DNA of 64,000 nucleotides from an uncultured Planctomycetaceae bacterium. GTDB lineage: Bacteria > Planctomycetota > Planctomycetia > Pirellulales > Pirellulaceae. A program made the position numbers and the translations under genes. The stretch's first letter is position 1, and the number at the start of each line of letters is the position of its first letter. Below the pieces are notes generated by a model. The model was not told the origin of the DNA. It was given only the letters and a program-made list of their open reading frames with translations, and did not search any database. Positions 28,892 to 37,968 of the stretch are shown here, in pieces. Location: positions 18,248 to 82,247 of the forward strand of contig CALMEE010000083.1 in NCBI GenBank assembly GCA_937862885.1, written 5' to 3'.

Positions 28892-29793
28892 GCTAAGAGT
28901 TTTGCTGCCAGAATGGTTAACAGCATGGCGGGCAAATGAATCAACGAAGACAACAACAATATCCGACTGGTCTTTTCATTGCGGTCGCGAAAAAAATTCC
29001 ATGAAGGAATCAAGTACGTCAACCCCCAAAAGATGGTCGCGGCGATCATGGGCCAAGAGAATCCGGCGACCAACACGATTGCCCACAAGCTTACCGGAAT
29101 CATTAGCGTGGCAAACACCAGTGCATGCCAGCCGGTGGATCGGCCTGTCGGGTCCGAAACCGGAAACATGATTACACCCGCATTGGCATAATCCTTGCGA
29201 AATTTCCAAGCGATCGCCATGAAATGCGGAAACTGCCAGATGTACAAAATCGCGAAAATCGCCCAGCCGATCGTTGGGATAAGTGGCTCTTGTCCAGCCA
29301 CGCCAATCAACACTGGGAATGCCCCGGCTAATGCCCCTACATACGTGTTCAGGCTGGTCACAACCTTCAACGGAGTGTAAATCAAAACATACACGGCCCA
29401 AGTCAAACCGGCCCATGCCGCTGCCTGGAAGTTGACCAATGTCGCCAGATACGCGATCCCCATCCCGAGGGTTACCGCACAGAAAAAACCAACGGCATTC
29501 GCCGAAATGCGCTGTGCCGGCAGTGGTCGGTTCGCCGTCCGGGGCATGAGCCAGTCCGTGTAACGTTCGATGAATTGGTTCGCCGCGCAGCCGCTGGCCG
29601 ACACCAAAAAAACGCCTATCAACGAGTGCAAAATCAGCCAAGGATCAGCCATGCTGGCACTCACGAATGCGCTAATTCCTACACATATCAGCACCATCAC
29701 GGAGATTCGCGGTTTGGTCAGCTCGACAAAGTCGGCCAGGCGAGGGCGTACGTGTGTGGGAGCAGCTGTCACGGTGTCAAATGGAACGGTCAT
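28888..29793 (-). CDS. ctaB: Haem O synthase (protohaem IX farnesyltransferase)
   Basis: CtaB adds a farnesyl group to protohaem to make haem O for the oxidase. It is an integral membrane prenyltransferase of the UbiA superfamily. The family motif region reads ANQFIERYTDWLMPRTANRPLP (DxxxxRTxxRP type), and the second is YIWQFPHFMAIAWKFRKDYANAG. ELTKPRISVMVL opens the first helix. From ATG 29793 (17 bases past the ctaA stop) it is 301 residues, a normal size. An upstream frame to 29904 overlaps ctaA and is less likely. Its last base pairs overlap the coxC start as GTGA. Confidence 0.95.
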   Translation of the reverse strand: MTVPFDTVTAAPTHVRPRLADFVELTKPRISVMVLICVGISAFVSASMADPWLILHSLIGVFLVSASGCAANQFIERYTDWLMPRTANRPLPAQRISANAVGFFCAVTLGMGIAYLATLVNFQAAAWAGLTWAVYVLIYTPLKVVTSLNTYVGALAGAFPVLIGVAGQEPLIPTIGWAIFAILYIWQFPHFMAIAWKFRKDYANAGVIMFPVSDPTGRSTGWHALVFATLMIPVSLWAIVLVAGFSWPMIAATIFWGLTYLIPSWNFFRDRNEKTSRILLLSSLIHLPAMLLTILAAKLLA

Positions 29794-29810
29794 TCTGTTG
29801 GTGCTAACGG

Positions 29811-30962
29811 TTACGTCGATTGGGGTTCGTGCGACAAAGTTGATTTGGTGAAAAGGTTTTTTGAGCGTGCCTTTTCCCAAGGCATCAACATCAAGATCGG
29901 CCAAAATACGCGCAAGCAGCGAACGCTAAGACAGGTCGACATCGCCAATATCAACGAGCCCACAGCCACATGAGCCGTAATGATGGTGGTTTGCACAAAA
30001 GTGCGCTCGACGATCAAAAACTGTTCCGCCTGTTCAGGCATATTGAATAAGGCAGGAACGCCAAATTTGACGATCCAGGTGCTAACCCCCAAGCAGATTT
30101 GCGCAACCACCAAGCCCGCCAAGCTGCCCGCAAGCCATCGTACCCCACAATCACCAAATCCACGATTGCGAGAAACGAAGAAAATTAGTATAGCCAATAT
30201 CAAGACCAATGTCGCCATCCAAACATGAGAAAGCACCAAAGTGTAGTACCAGTTTGGCTCGGCGCTTTCCAATACATGCCGCATGTTGGCTCCGATTAGG
30301 AGTTGTAAGTAGCTGGCGATCAGCAACGTCAGACTGAGTCTCGTGAAAATTGTCGGCAGATACGGCTTCGAAACGGTTCGTTGGCATTCAAGCGACGCGG
30401 TTTCGATACTGAAGTAGCCACCCATGGAATGCCACCAGCGTGACGACATGATGGCGATAGCCGAGATCAACGCGAAAAATAGTGGCCCCACCGAGCCGTG
30501 CACTAACGCCAGTGTCCGCTGATCGAGCAATACCCGCGCGCCGCCCAAAAGACCTTGTACGATAATTAACAGCAGCGCGAGCACAGTCAGTCGTCGAAAC
30601 CAACGCCGTTGATCTTGCCAATAACTGGCCACGACCAAGAGTATTGCCACAAAACCTGCCAATGCCCCCAAAAGACGATGGCCGTGCTCCACGAACAAAT
30701 CCCAAGGTCCAAAAAACCAATCGTAGTATGGGTACAACAACAAGTTGTAACCGTACGTGTTGGGCCAATCAGGAACCGCCATGCCGGCCGCATGAGTCGT
30801 CACCAGCCCTCCCATCCAAATCAAGGGAAAGACAATTAGAGCACACAGCACGGCAAGAACATGCGGCAAACGTCGATAGGCAATCGCGTGCAGTTTTTCG
30901 TCCAAACGTACGGGATCGCGTTTTGCTTCGTCTCCTTGAGTTGCCCGTGCTCTTTCAATCAT
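29811..30962 (-). CDS. ctaA: Haem A synthase (CtaA/COX15)
   Basis: CtaA oxidises haem O to haem A for the aa3 centre of the oxidase. The 383-residue product has about eight membrane helices and the COX15-type motifs GGLVTTHAAGMAVPDWP near 52-68 and FVEHGHRLLGALAG near 90-103. The C-terminal half has HVWMATLVL and TAHVAVGSLIL, whose histidines are haem ligands in the family. The ATG at 30962 overlaps the coxA stop as ATGA, so the two are translationally coupled. Length is slightly above typical. Confidence 0.93.
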   Translation of the reverse strand: MIERARATQGDEAKRDPVRLDEKLHAIAYRRLPHVLAVLCALIVFPLIWMGGLVTTHAAGMAVPDWPNTYGYNLLLYPYYDWFFGPWDLFVEHGHRLLGALAGFVAILLVVASYWQDQRRWFRRLTVLALLLIIVQGLLGGARVLLDQRTLALVHGSVGPLFFALISAIAIMSSRWWHSMGGYFSIETASLECQRTVSKPYLPTIFTRLSLTLLIASYLQLLIGANMRHVLESAEPNWYYTLVLSHVWMATLVLILAILIFFVSRNRGFGDCGVRWLAGSLAGLVVAQICLGVSTWIVKFGVPALFNMPEQAEQFLIVERTFVQTTIITAHVAVGSLILAMSTCLSVRCLRVFWPILMLMPWEKARSKNLFTKSTLSHEPQST

Positions 30963-32731
30963 GCGACAACCCCCTGAGGTCTAAAATCATGCTCACATTC
31001 AGGGTCGCTGTATTCATGCGGGCCGCAAATGACGTTTGGGATCGCCACAAAATTTCCATGCGGTGGAGGGCTGCTGGTCATCCATTCCAGCGTACACGCG
31101 CGCCAGGGATTTTCCGTCGCACGCCTGCCCCAACACAAACTGAAAACAAAGTTGATCAAAAAGAGAACTTGCACCGCTCCCATCACCAAGGCAGAGTAGG
31201 TGATGAACTGGTTCAGAGGCTGCAAATGGGCGAACGCTTCACCATACGGGTCGGCCGTACGCCGCAAGAAGCCGCTGTGCCCCAACAAATGCATGGGGAA
31301 AAAGGTGCAGTTGAGCGACACAAAGGTCAAAACAAAATGGACTTTGCCCAAGAGTTCGTGCATGTGCCGTCCAAACATTTTGGGGAACCAGAAGTAAATG
31401 CAGCCGAACACAGCCATGATTGTTCCCGCAAATAATACGTAATGGAAATGAGCGACGATGTAATGGGTGTCGTGCAGGTGCTCATCGACTGAACTCGAGG
31501 CCAGCATCACGCCCGAGAGACCACCAATTACAAACATCACGATAAAGCTGATGCAGAACAACATGGAGGTTGTGAAGTGGATTTGGCCACCCCACAACGT
31601 CGCCAACCAATTGAACACCTTGACTCCACTCGGCAGAGCAATCAAGGTCGTTGAAATCATGAAGGCCATGCCTAAATAGGGGCTCATTCCGGAGACGAAC
31701 ATGTGATGCCCCCAAACCACAAAGCTCAAGACAGCAATCGCCATCACTGAATAGACCATGGGTCGATAGCCGAATAAGGGCTTGCGGGCGAAACAGCAAA
31801 TGATGTCTGAGACCATCCCCATCGCTGGCAGGATCATTATGTAGACTGCGGGATGTGAATAAAACCAAAACAAGTGTTGCCACAACAAGGGTTGTCCCCA
31901 AGCACCGGAGTAGTCGTTGCTATTGACGGCGATCGAGACAGGGATGAAAAAACTTGTGCCGACGAGCCGGTCAGCGAGTTGCATAACCAGGGCGACCGTC
32001 AGAACGGGTAACGTGAAAGCCTGCAAGATTGCGGTTACTAACAACGTCCAAATCGTCATCGGCATGCGAAAAAGTGTCAGCCCAGGAGCCCGCATTTGAA
32101 AGATGGTGGTGATATAATTGATGGCTCCTAACATCGATGAAATACCTACCAACAATAGCGATAACAACCAGAGAGTTTGCGCGCCATGACTACCTGGAGC
32201 AGCCTCATAAATTACGCTCAAAGGCGGGTATGCGGTCCAGCCTGCTGCCGGGCCATGTCCGGGTGCCAAGAACGCAAGAACCATCAACGCAAAAGCAGGC
32301 CACATGAGCCAATAGCTCAACATATTCAAGGTGGGAAACGCCATGTCTCGCGCCCCGATCATTAGCGGAATCAAATAATTCCCAAACGCGCCGGATAGAA
32401 TGGGAATCACCACAAAGAAAATCATGATCGTGCCGTGCATGGTGAACAGGACCGTATAGAATTCCGGTGTGATTTGTCCACCCTGCTCTGCGAACAGCCA
32501 AGAGCCGACGATGGGCATGTCGCTCCATGGCCAAGCCAATTGCCAGCGGATACCTAACGCAAGCAACCCGCCCAGTACCATCCAGAGCAGCGTCGAGAAA
32601 AGAAACTGAATACCAATAACCTTGTGATCGCGCGAAAAAACGTACCGCCGCAACAGTCCCTTGGGCCGGTTTTCATGCTCGATCGAGTTATCGTAGCTTA
32701 CATTCATTTTTGAGATTACGCCAAAAATCAC
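30959..32731 (-). CDS. coxA: Cytochrome c oxidase subunit I
   Basis: Subunit I carries low-spin haem a and the haem a3-CuB centre that reduces oxygen. The 590-residue protein has twelve or more hydrophobic helices. The active-site motif FWFYSHPAVYIMILPAMG includes the CuB His and cross-linked Tyr. WGHHMFVSGM supplies two further CuB histidines, and DTHYIVAHFHYVLF supplies haem ligands. The start is GTG 32731 in a GTGA overlap with the coxB stop; an ATG eight codons in is an alternative. The C-terminal tail PFRACTLEWMTSSPPPHGNF is a familiar aa3-type ending (here PWRACTLEW). Confidence 0.97.
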   Translation of the reverse strand: MIFGVISKMNVSYDNSIEHENRPKGLLRRYVFSRDHKVIGIQFLFSTLLWMVLGGLLALGIRWQLAWPWSDMPIVGSWLFAEQGGQITPEFYTVLFTMHGTIMIFFVVIPILSGAFGNYLIPLMIGARDMAFPTLNMLSYWLMWPAFALMVLAFLAPGHGPAAGWTAYPPLSVIYEAAPGSHGAQTLWLLSLLLVGISSMLGAINYITTIFQMRAPGLTLFRMPMTIWTLLVTAILQAFTLPVLTVALVMQLADRLVGTSFFIPVSIAVNSNDYSGAWGQPLLWQHLFWFYSHPAVYIMILPAMGMVSDIICCFARKPLFGYRPMVYSVMAIAVLSFVVWGHHMFVSGMSPYLGMAFMISTTLIALPSGVKVFNWLATLWGGQIHFTTSMLFCISFIVMFVIGGLSGVMLASSSVDEHLHDTHYIVAHFHYVLFAGTIMAVFGCIYFWFPKMFGRHMHELLGKVHFVLTFVSLNCTFFPMHLLGHSGFLRRTADPYGEAFAHLQPLNQFITYSALVMGAVQVLFLINFVFSLCWGRRATENPWRACTLEWMTSSPPPHGNFVAIPNVICGPHEYSDPECEHDFRPQGVVA

Positions 32732-33486
32732 TGGCCTTCGCCGCTTGTCGTCGCCCGTAATTCACCTATCCAGCGTTCATATTCATCAGGGCTTACAATC
32801 GACAACGTCGCGCGCATGTTATAGTGCCCCCAACCACACAACTCCGCACAGACAATTTCCAAGTCTCCAATTTGGGTGGGCCTAAACCAAACGCGGTGCA
32901 CGGTACCCGGAACGATATCCTGTTTCAAACGCAATTTAGGAACAGAAAAACTGTGGATGACGTCGTCGCTCGACAACTCCAATACGACTTGGCGATTCAC
33001 GGGCACCACGAGTCGATTGATCGAGTACAGATCATCCGCAGTAGCCAAAAGGCCATCCGGTCCAGGGTAATAAAAATCCCATTCGAATTGGCGGGCGATG
33101 ACGCGTGCAACAGGAGTTTCAACCGGCCGCTCCATTTTATTCGTTCGCCAAGTATTCGCTTGATACATGGCCAGAAACACTAGAACGCCTGCCGGTACCA
33201 ATGTCCACCCAAGCTCCAACCCAACATGGCCGCGCACAAACTTGGCGGGTTTATTGAGATCAGTCCGCAACAACGCAATAAAGAGAATCACCCCCGTTAC
33301 GCCCAAAACCACCGCCAAAATGAGATTGAAAACATTAAACAAATGGTCGATTTGATGCGCGTGTTCACTCATCGCAGGCGGCATCCATGTCGACTCCAAA
33401 GGCCCCACGTTGAACGCAGAGCCAACATAGATGACGACAGCCGCTACAGGCATGCTCAAAAATAAAACCGCCCAAAACCACTTCAC
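32728..33486 (-). CDS. coxB: Cytochrome c oxidase subunit II
   Basis: Subunit II receives electrons from cytochrome c at the binuclear CuA site. Two N-terminal membrane helices are seen at about 5-22 and 50-72. The CuA ligands are H178, C213, E215, C217, H221 and M224 (CAELCGWGHYNM). It has no fused C-terminal cytochrome c domain; electrons probably come from the separate dihaem lipoprotein encoded just upstream. The start is GTG at 33486, sharing one base with that gene's TAG. Length of 252 is ordinary. Confidence 0.96.
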   Translation of the reverse strand: MKWFWAVLFLSMPVAAVVIYVGSAFNVGPLESTWMPPAMSEHAHQIDHLFNVFNLILAVVLGVTGVILFIALLRTDLNKPAKFVRGHVGLELGWTLVPAGVLVFLAMYQANTWRTNKMERPVETPVARVIARQFEWDFYYPGPDGLLATADDLYSINRLVVPVNRQVVLELSSDDVIHSFSVPKLRLKQDIVPGTVHRVWFRPTQIGDLEIVCAELCGWGHYNMRATLSIVSPDEYERWIGELRATTSGEGQ

Positions 33487-34832
33487 TATCGCTTCTCCCC
33501 AACCGTTGATAGGCGATGATTGCTGGAAAGCGGATCATCCTTCAATCGCAACACGTAGGCCACAAGAGCCCAAACTTCATCGGGTTCAAGCGTGCTGGCG
33601 GCAGGCATCGGCGTGCCGTCAATCCCATTGGCGATTCGTCGATAGATGTCCGCAGGTCGATTCCCACCACGAAAAACGCCAAGTCGCAGATTCCGCGGTT
33701 TCATCGTCCTTGCCGGAAACGCCCCCGCGCGAATGAAGTCTTGATGCGTCCGCACATCAACGGCTTTCACTCCCGGTGTTTCCAGCCAATTGGTTGTCCA
33801 TAAGTCAAAATTGGTTGTTTGGCCATCGCCGATTCCGGTCGCGCCATGGCACTGTACACAGTTCGCTTTGCCCAAGTACAACGCTTTCCCTGCCAGACGT
33901 AGCTCGTCATCGCTCCAAAGTGTTTCAGGTGGTGCAGGGACTTCGGAAATGGATGTTTCAGCTTCAATCCAGTTGACGAAATAGGGATAGTAGACTTCGT
34001 CCATGTAATAGTTGAGTTGATCTTCGAGTTCATCGTCGTTTTCGCGATTAGTACTGTTTACAGCCGACACGCTGTCGGGCGAAGTAGTGTTGGCTGCTTC
34101 AGTTGGCCAGTCAATTAACCGAACATCGTCCGCGAAAACGTCATCGATTTGGTAGATCATGCCGCGTTCGACTTGACCGCGCATGCTCAGGTATTTCACA
34201 TAATCGACCAAAGCATCCAGTTGCTCTTCACCCAGCAATTTGAAGGAGGGCATCGCTGTACCAGGAATTCCCTCGACCAGAATCCGCCGCAGGTCCTCTT
34301 CGGTCGGCGGTGTCCTCCCGGTCGTCGATTTAAATTTGAACCGCCCCAACCGGAAATCGCGAGGATACGGATTCAAAAACGCGGAAGTTGGCCCGCGGCC
34401 ATCGCCGGAAATTCCGTGGCACTGGGCACAATGTTCCCGATACAAGCCAAATTTTGTCCCCGTGCGATCGCTGCGAACCGGCCCAGCAGCCAATTGCAGT
34501 CGCTCCGTTGAAAGCAGGCCTTGTGGATTGCCCTCATCATCTAATTCAGGGAAACGCGGCTCATCTGGCGAACCAAATAGTTCACTGAGAAAACGCGAAA
34601 TGTCAGCGCGATATTGGTCGTCGAATTGTTCGTCTTTGTCCAACAGCTTTTTTCGTCGGATCTCCAACTCAACTTCGTTAAAGCGAAATTCTGGAGCAGG
34701 CGTGCAGCCGACCGACAACAGGCCAAAGACGGCCACCAATAAGACTGTTGGCGATAAACGGATGTTGCAAAGAACTCGAAATATCCTGTTTGGACGACAA
34801 TTCTCCTTCCAACTTGTTTCAGTGTGAACCAT
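33486..34832 (-). CDS. Dihaem cytochrome c lipoprotein, first gene of oxidase operon
   Basis: The 448-residue product (ATG 34832; a TTG six codons upstream is also in frame) has a hydrophobic segment ending in LLSVGC, a lipobox with Cys43, so it is a predicted outer-face lipoprotein. Two class I cytochrome c domains follow: C135-AQ-C138-H139 with a Met ligand in AMPSF at about 194, and C325-VQ-C328-H329 with Met in PMPAA at about 409. An acidic linker of about 60 residues separates them. The position ahead of coxB suggests it is the immediate electron donor to CuA. The 460-bp region upstream probably holds the operon promoter. Confidence 0.93.
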   Translation of the reverse strand: MVHTETSWKENCRPNRIFRVLCNIRLSPTVLLVAVFGLLSVGCTPAPEFRFNEVELEIRRKKLLDKDEQFDDQYRADISRFLSELFGSPDEPRFPELDDEGNPQGLLSTERLQLAAGPVRSDRTGTKFGLYREHCAQCHGISGDGRGPTSAFLNPYPRDFRLGRFKFKSTTGRTPPTEEDLRRILVEGIPGTAMPSFKLLGEEQLDALVDYVKYLSMRGQVERGMIYQIDDVFADDVRLIDWPTEAANTTSPDSVSAVNSTNRENDDELEDQLNYYMDEVYYPYFVNWIEAETSISEVPAPPETLWSDDELRLAGKALYLGKANCVQCHGATGIGDGQTTNFDLWTTNWLETPGVKAVDVRTHQDFIRAGAFPARTMKPRNLRLGVFRGGNRPADIYRRIANGIDGTPMPAASTLEPDEVWALVAYVLRLKDDPLSSNHRLSTVGEKR

Positions 34833-35295
34833 ACCAACTAATCGCTTCAAAACTACTCCCCTCCGCCAACATCCTCTTGCGAATTTTCTAAGAGTACTCA
34901 GTGATCATACCGAATCCTCATCAAGGTCGGTAACAATAAAAAGGGGAATGGCCGATCAGCGCTTACCTCGTGACAGCCTCTCCGGGAACGTCGAATACGT
35001 GTATGTCAGCAAATTCTCTTGCTTCCTTCTCTTCAGCGGGTTTGGCGGCTAAAACCGCGATGCAGCTACGATTTTAACATTGGAATCAGACTGCACCAAT
35101 GTGCCCAAAGGCAAGTGCAGATAGCCCTTTCGAATGTCGTGTAATTTACTGAATTCGCCCGGTCCAATGTAACTGCGTCAGAATGTCCCGTTTTACCAGG
35201 ACAGCAGTGCTCGAAGTGCCGCTCTGCTCACGCGTTGTGAACGGTTGCATGAGGCACGAGTCGTCATCAGTCTCAGACACCGCAACCACTGACTT
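34833..35295. other. Intergenic region upstream of oxidase operon
   Basis: 463 bp between the cytochrome gene start and the FHA-LuxR stop, on the same strand. It should carry the oxidase promoter and the regulator's 3' end. I saw no clear -35/-10, sigma54 element, terminator or small gene. Confidence 0.35.
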
Positions 35296-35835
35296 TCAAT
35301 GTCCTGTCGTTAGTTCGACTTTGCCGACCAACCGAGACATCAGTTCACCGCGCGAGCGTACCCCCAATTTAGCATAGATCGCACGAATATGGTTGTGGAT
35401 GGTATGGTGACTACAACCTAGAATCCAAGCGATGTTCTTTTCAGACTCACCGCGCAGTAGATATTTCAAGACGCGACGTTGGGCGCGACTGAGTCGCTGA
35501 ACCAATTCTTCAGAGGTGCTGTCCAAGGAAGACGTTTCGGGTTCAGTCAGTTCACTGGCAGCTTGAAACACCAAGTTTACGTCGCCGAATCGAACCGTTT
35601 GGTCGAGTTTGGCAACAGCTTCAGAAATCCGCACGGAGTCGACAAACGTTCCATTTGTGCTATCGAGGTCCCTCACAACCAGTAACTCATTGTCCAAACG
35701 GATCTGGGCATGACGGCGTGATACCGTCTCATTAAGGATGACAAGATCGCAACTCGTGTCTCTTCCCAATAGCCCATCGCCGTTCCTTAAACGAAATACA
35801 AGAGAACGATTCGCCAATACAAATTGCGAGTACAT
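35296..35835 (-). CDS. FHA domain fused to LuxR-type DNA-binding domain
   Basis: The 179-residue product starts MYSQFVLANRSLVFRL (ATG 35835). An FHA phosphothreonine-binding domain covers about 1-100, with LLGRDTSCDLVI, VSRRHAQI and DLDSTNGTFV holding the conserved Gly-Arg, Ser-Arg-Arg-His and Asn-Gly positions. A LuxR/GerE helix-turn-helix covers about 112-172 (LSRAQRRVLKYLLRGESEKNIA, then HHTIHNHIRAIYAKLGV). The fusion suggests transcription control by Ser/Thr protein kinases, which are abundant in planctomycetes. It lies upstream of the oxidase operon on the same strand, but no direct link is shown. Confidence 0.88.
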   Translation of the reverse strand: MYSQFVLANRSLVFRLRNGDGLLGRDTSCDLVILNETVSRRHAQIRLDNELLVVRDLDSTNGTFVDSVRISEAVAKLDQTVRFGDVNLVFQAASELTEPETSSLDSTSEELVQRLSRAQRRVLKYLLRGESEKNIAWILGCSHHTIHNHIRAIYAKLGVRSRGELMSRLVGKVELTTGH

Positions 35836-36349
35836 TGCAACCTCCGCCGATAGCCTCCACATCACTCAATTGTATTTGATGAGATCGACTGTCAATAGTC
35901 TGTTCCACCAACGGACGCGTTAATTTGATCTTTGGTTTCTGGACTCCTGGGTCGAAATTCGGTTGCCAGCCGACGAATAAAAAGAATGTTTCGTGGCCGA
36001 TTTGCGTGAGAAATATTGAGTTAAACTGAGAAATTGGACGTGATGGGGAAGTTCGAGGTTTACTGCTGTGCAAGCAAGTTCTGCTATCTAGAGGCATAAA
36101 TCGACAGACCAGGGACTTTTGACAACAAATGATATTTCGCACAGCCATGATCTTTTGCTAATGCCTCTACCGGGTTAGGTAATCGTTGCGGCCACGAATA
36201 TCGGCATTGGGAGAATGGCTGAATCGGATCCAAAGCGGACCAGTCTTGCCTCTGTGGCCAAGGCCCCGTCAACCCGGAGAAGTCGAACACTGACTCTCAC
36301 CTAAAAAACGGCCAACAGGAACATTGGATCAGCGAAAAGGAACGTACTA
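35836..36349. other. Intergenic region between divergent regulator and membrane protein genes
   Basis: 514 bp between the FHA-LuxR gene and the plus-strand membrane protein gene. Frames of about 60 codons occur on the minus strand but have no ribosome site or motif. Nothing structured was recognised. Confidence 0.35.
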
Positions 36350-36853
36350 ATGAACTTTACTCCTCCATCTCGTTGGACAGGTATGCGTGATTTTTTCGCG
36401 GCTATCCGAGAGTTATTAGTGATTTTGGCAATCTTGACGTTCGTGATCATGCCAGCCCGGATCAAGCAGTTTCTGTATGATTCCGACATTCGTTCCGTCG
36501 CGGGAATCGAGTTTAATTGGGAAAAATACAATGAAGCAAAACGCGAGATCCAATTTGCCCAATCCGAGATGCAGGAAATACAAAGACAACTTGATCTTGC
36601 CCAGCAGGTACTTGCCCAAGACACGACGCCCCAATTGATCAATAACCTTGAATCTAATCGCAACGCTGGCATGATGCTGTCGAATCCAGATAAAACAGTC
36701 GATGTCCATGGCTTGGTCAACGCCATCAACTCGGCCCGACAGCGTAGCGATGGCATTGGCCATCGACTAGATCGGGCTGAGCAAAGTCTGATTCCCCCAG
36801 AACAGTTGTTTGGCAGAGGTGCGGAAAATGTGGGTGACACCACCCGCCGCTAA
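36350..36853 (+). CDS. Coiled-coil membrane protein of unknown function
   Basis: The 167-residue product has one membrane helix at about 19-36 (AIRELLVILAILTFVIMP), then a charged helical region at about 60-105 (EIQFAQSEMQEIQRQLDLAQQVLAQ) predicted as coiled coil. A second helical stretch (INSARQRSDGIGHRLDRAEQSL) precedes a polar tail. AGGA lies several bases before the ATG. The N-terminal helix vaguely recalls the start of planctomycete signal-peptidase-like proteins, but no catalytic motif is present. I do not recognise a family. Confidence 0.7.
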   Translation: MNFTPPSRWTGMRDFFAAIRELLVILAILTFVIMPARIKQFLYDSDIRSVAGIEFNWEKYNEAKREIQFAQSEMQEIQRQLDLAQQVLAQDTTPQLINNLESNRNAGMMLSNPDKTVDVHGLVNAINSARQRSDGIGHRLDRAEQSLIPPEQLFGRGAENVGDTTRR

Positions 36854-37134
36854 TCACGGATTTCCCCAGTAGCGTTTCCGCGTAGGTTGACTCAGTCGTT
36901 TCGTCACGAGATGATGATAGATGAGCCACCGTAATTTCGACCTCAAGATGCGAAATCGCCGACGAGAGGCCCTGTAGATTTCGTAACACAACCGCATGCG
37001 CTCTTGGCTGGCGGTTTGGAATGGATCGGGCGCTAGCGGCCATAATGCTATTTGTCAGCCGTCCAAACATTTATCAGCGCAAAAAATTCGCGGGGGCTCA
37101 AGCCTAAACCTAATTTTTTGCTGAACATTTTAAG

Positions 37135-37884
37135 TTGCTCGATACTAAGTTGCGCATATCCGAAATCTATTGTTCGCTTCAGGGTGAGGGCTTTCTGACG
37201 GAAACGCCGAGTTGGTTCATCCGCACGAGTGGTTGCAACCTACGTTGTTGGTTCTGCGACACGCCCTTTGCTTCCTGGCACCCAGAAGGTGAGCAATTAA
37301 GCCATCAAGAGATCTTGGATAAACTCGATGTGCATCAAGCACAACACGTGGTTTTAACGGGGGGTGAGCCGCTATTGCCAAATTCGGTTGTCCGGTTGAC
37401 TGAACAATTGCGCGAGAGGGGTTTTCATATCACGATCGAGACCGCTGGGACGGTGTTTAAACCAGTAGCGTGCGACCTCATTTCCATCAGCCCAAAACTT
37501 GCATCTTCCACACCTTTGTTGGACCGGTTGCCGATTTGGGTTGATGCGTCGGAACACACGCTTTCGCGGAGTGAGCTGGATGCGTGGTCGATCCGTCATG
37601 AACGACTTCGCTTTAGGCCGGACGTCATTCGTAATTGGATTGCCGAGTACACTTATCAAATCAAATTTGTCGTCGATGACTTGGCTGATTGTCGAGAGAT
37701 CGAAGCGTACTTGTCTTTTTTTCCTGAAATCGATCGGCGACGAGTATTGATGATGCCGCAAGGAATCGACTTCGCAGCACTCAGCGAAAAACAGACTTGG
37801 TTAGAACCGTATTGTGAAGCGCATGGTCTACGGTTTTGCCCACGAAAACAGATTGAATGGTACGGTAATAAGCGAGGCACCTGA
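37135..37884 (+). CDS. queE: 7-carboxy-7-deazaguanine synthase
   Basis: QueE is a radical SAM enzyme that contracts 6-carboxytetrahydropterin to 7-carboxy-7-deazaguanine on the path to queuosine. The 249-residue product opens with ISEIYCSLQGEGFLTETPS, a QueE signature. The cluster motif is C34-NLR-C38-WF-C41, and LTGGEPLLP follows at about 79-87. The C-terminus KQIEWYGNKRGT is also family-like. The start is taken as TTG 37135 because no ATG or GTG precedes the conserved motif closely. No queC or queD is adjacent. Confidence 0.93.
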   Translation: MLDTKLRISEIYCSLQGEGFLTETPSWFIRTSGCNLRCWFCDTPFASWHPEGEQLSHQEILDKLDVHQAQHVVLTGGEPLLPNSVVRLTEQLRERGFHITIETAGTVFKPVACDLISISPKLASSTPLLDRLPIWVDASEHTLSRSELDAWSIRHERLRFRPDVIRNWIAEYTYQIKFVVDDLADCREIEAYLSFFPEIDRRRVLMMPQGIDFAALSEKQTWLEPYCEAHGLRFCPRKQIEWYGNKRGT

Positions 37885-37968
37885 GGAAGTGCATTTGCCT
37901 AACGGTTTCTGCAAACAAAGCGCGAAGCGGTTAAGTTCGATTACAGCATGGAAAACTTACCGATAACT

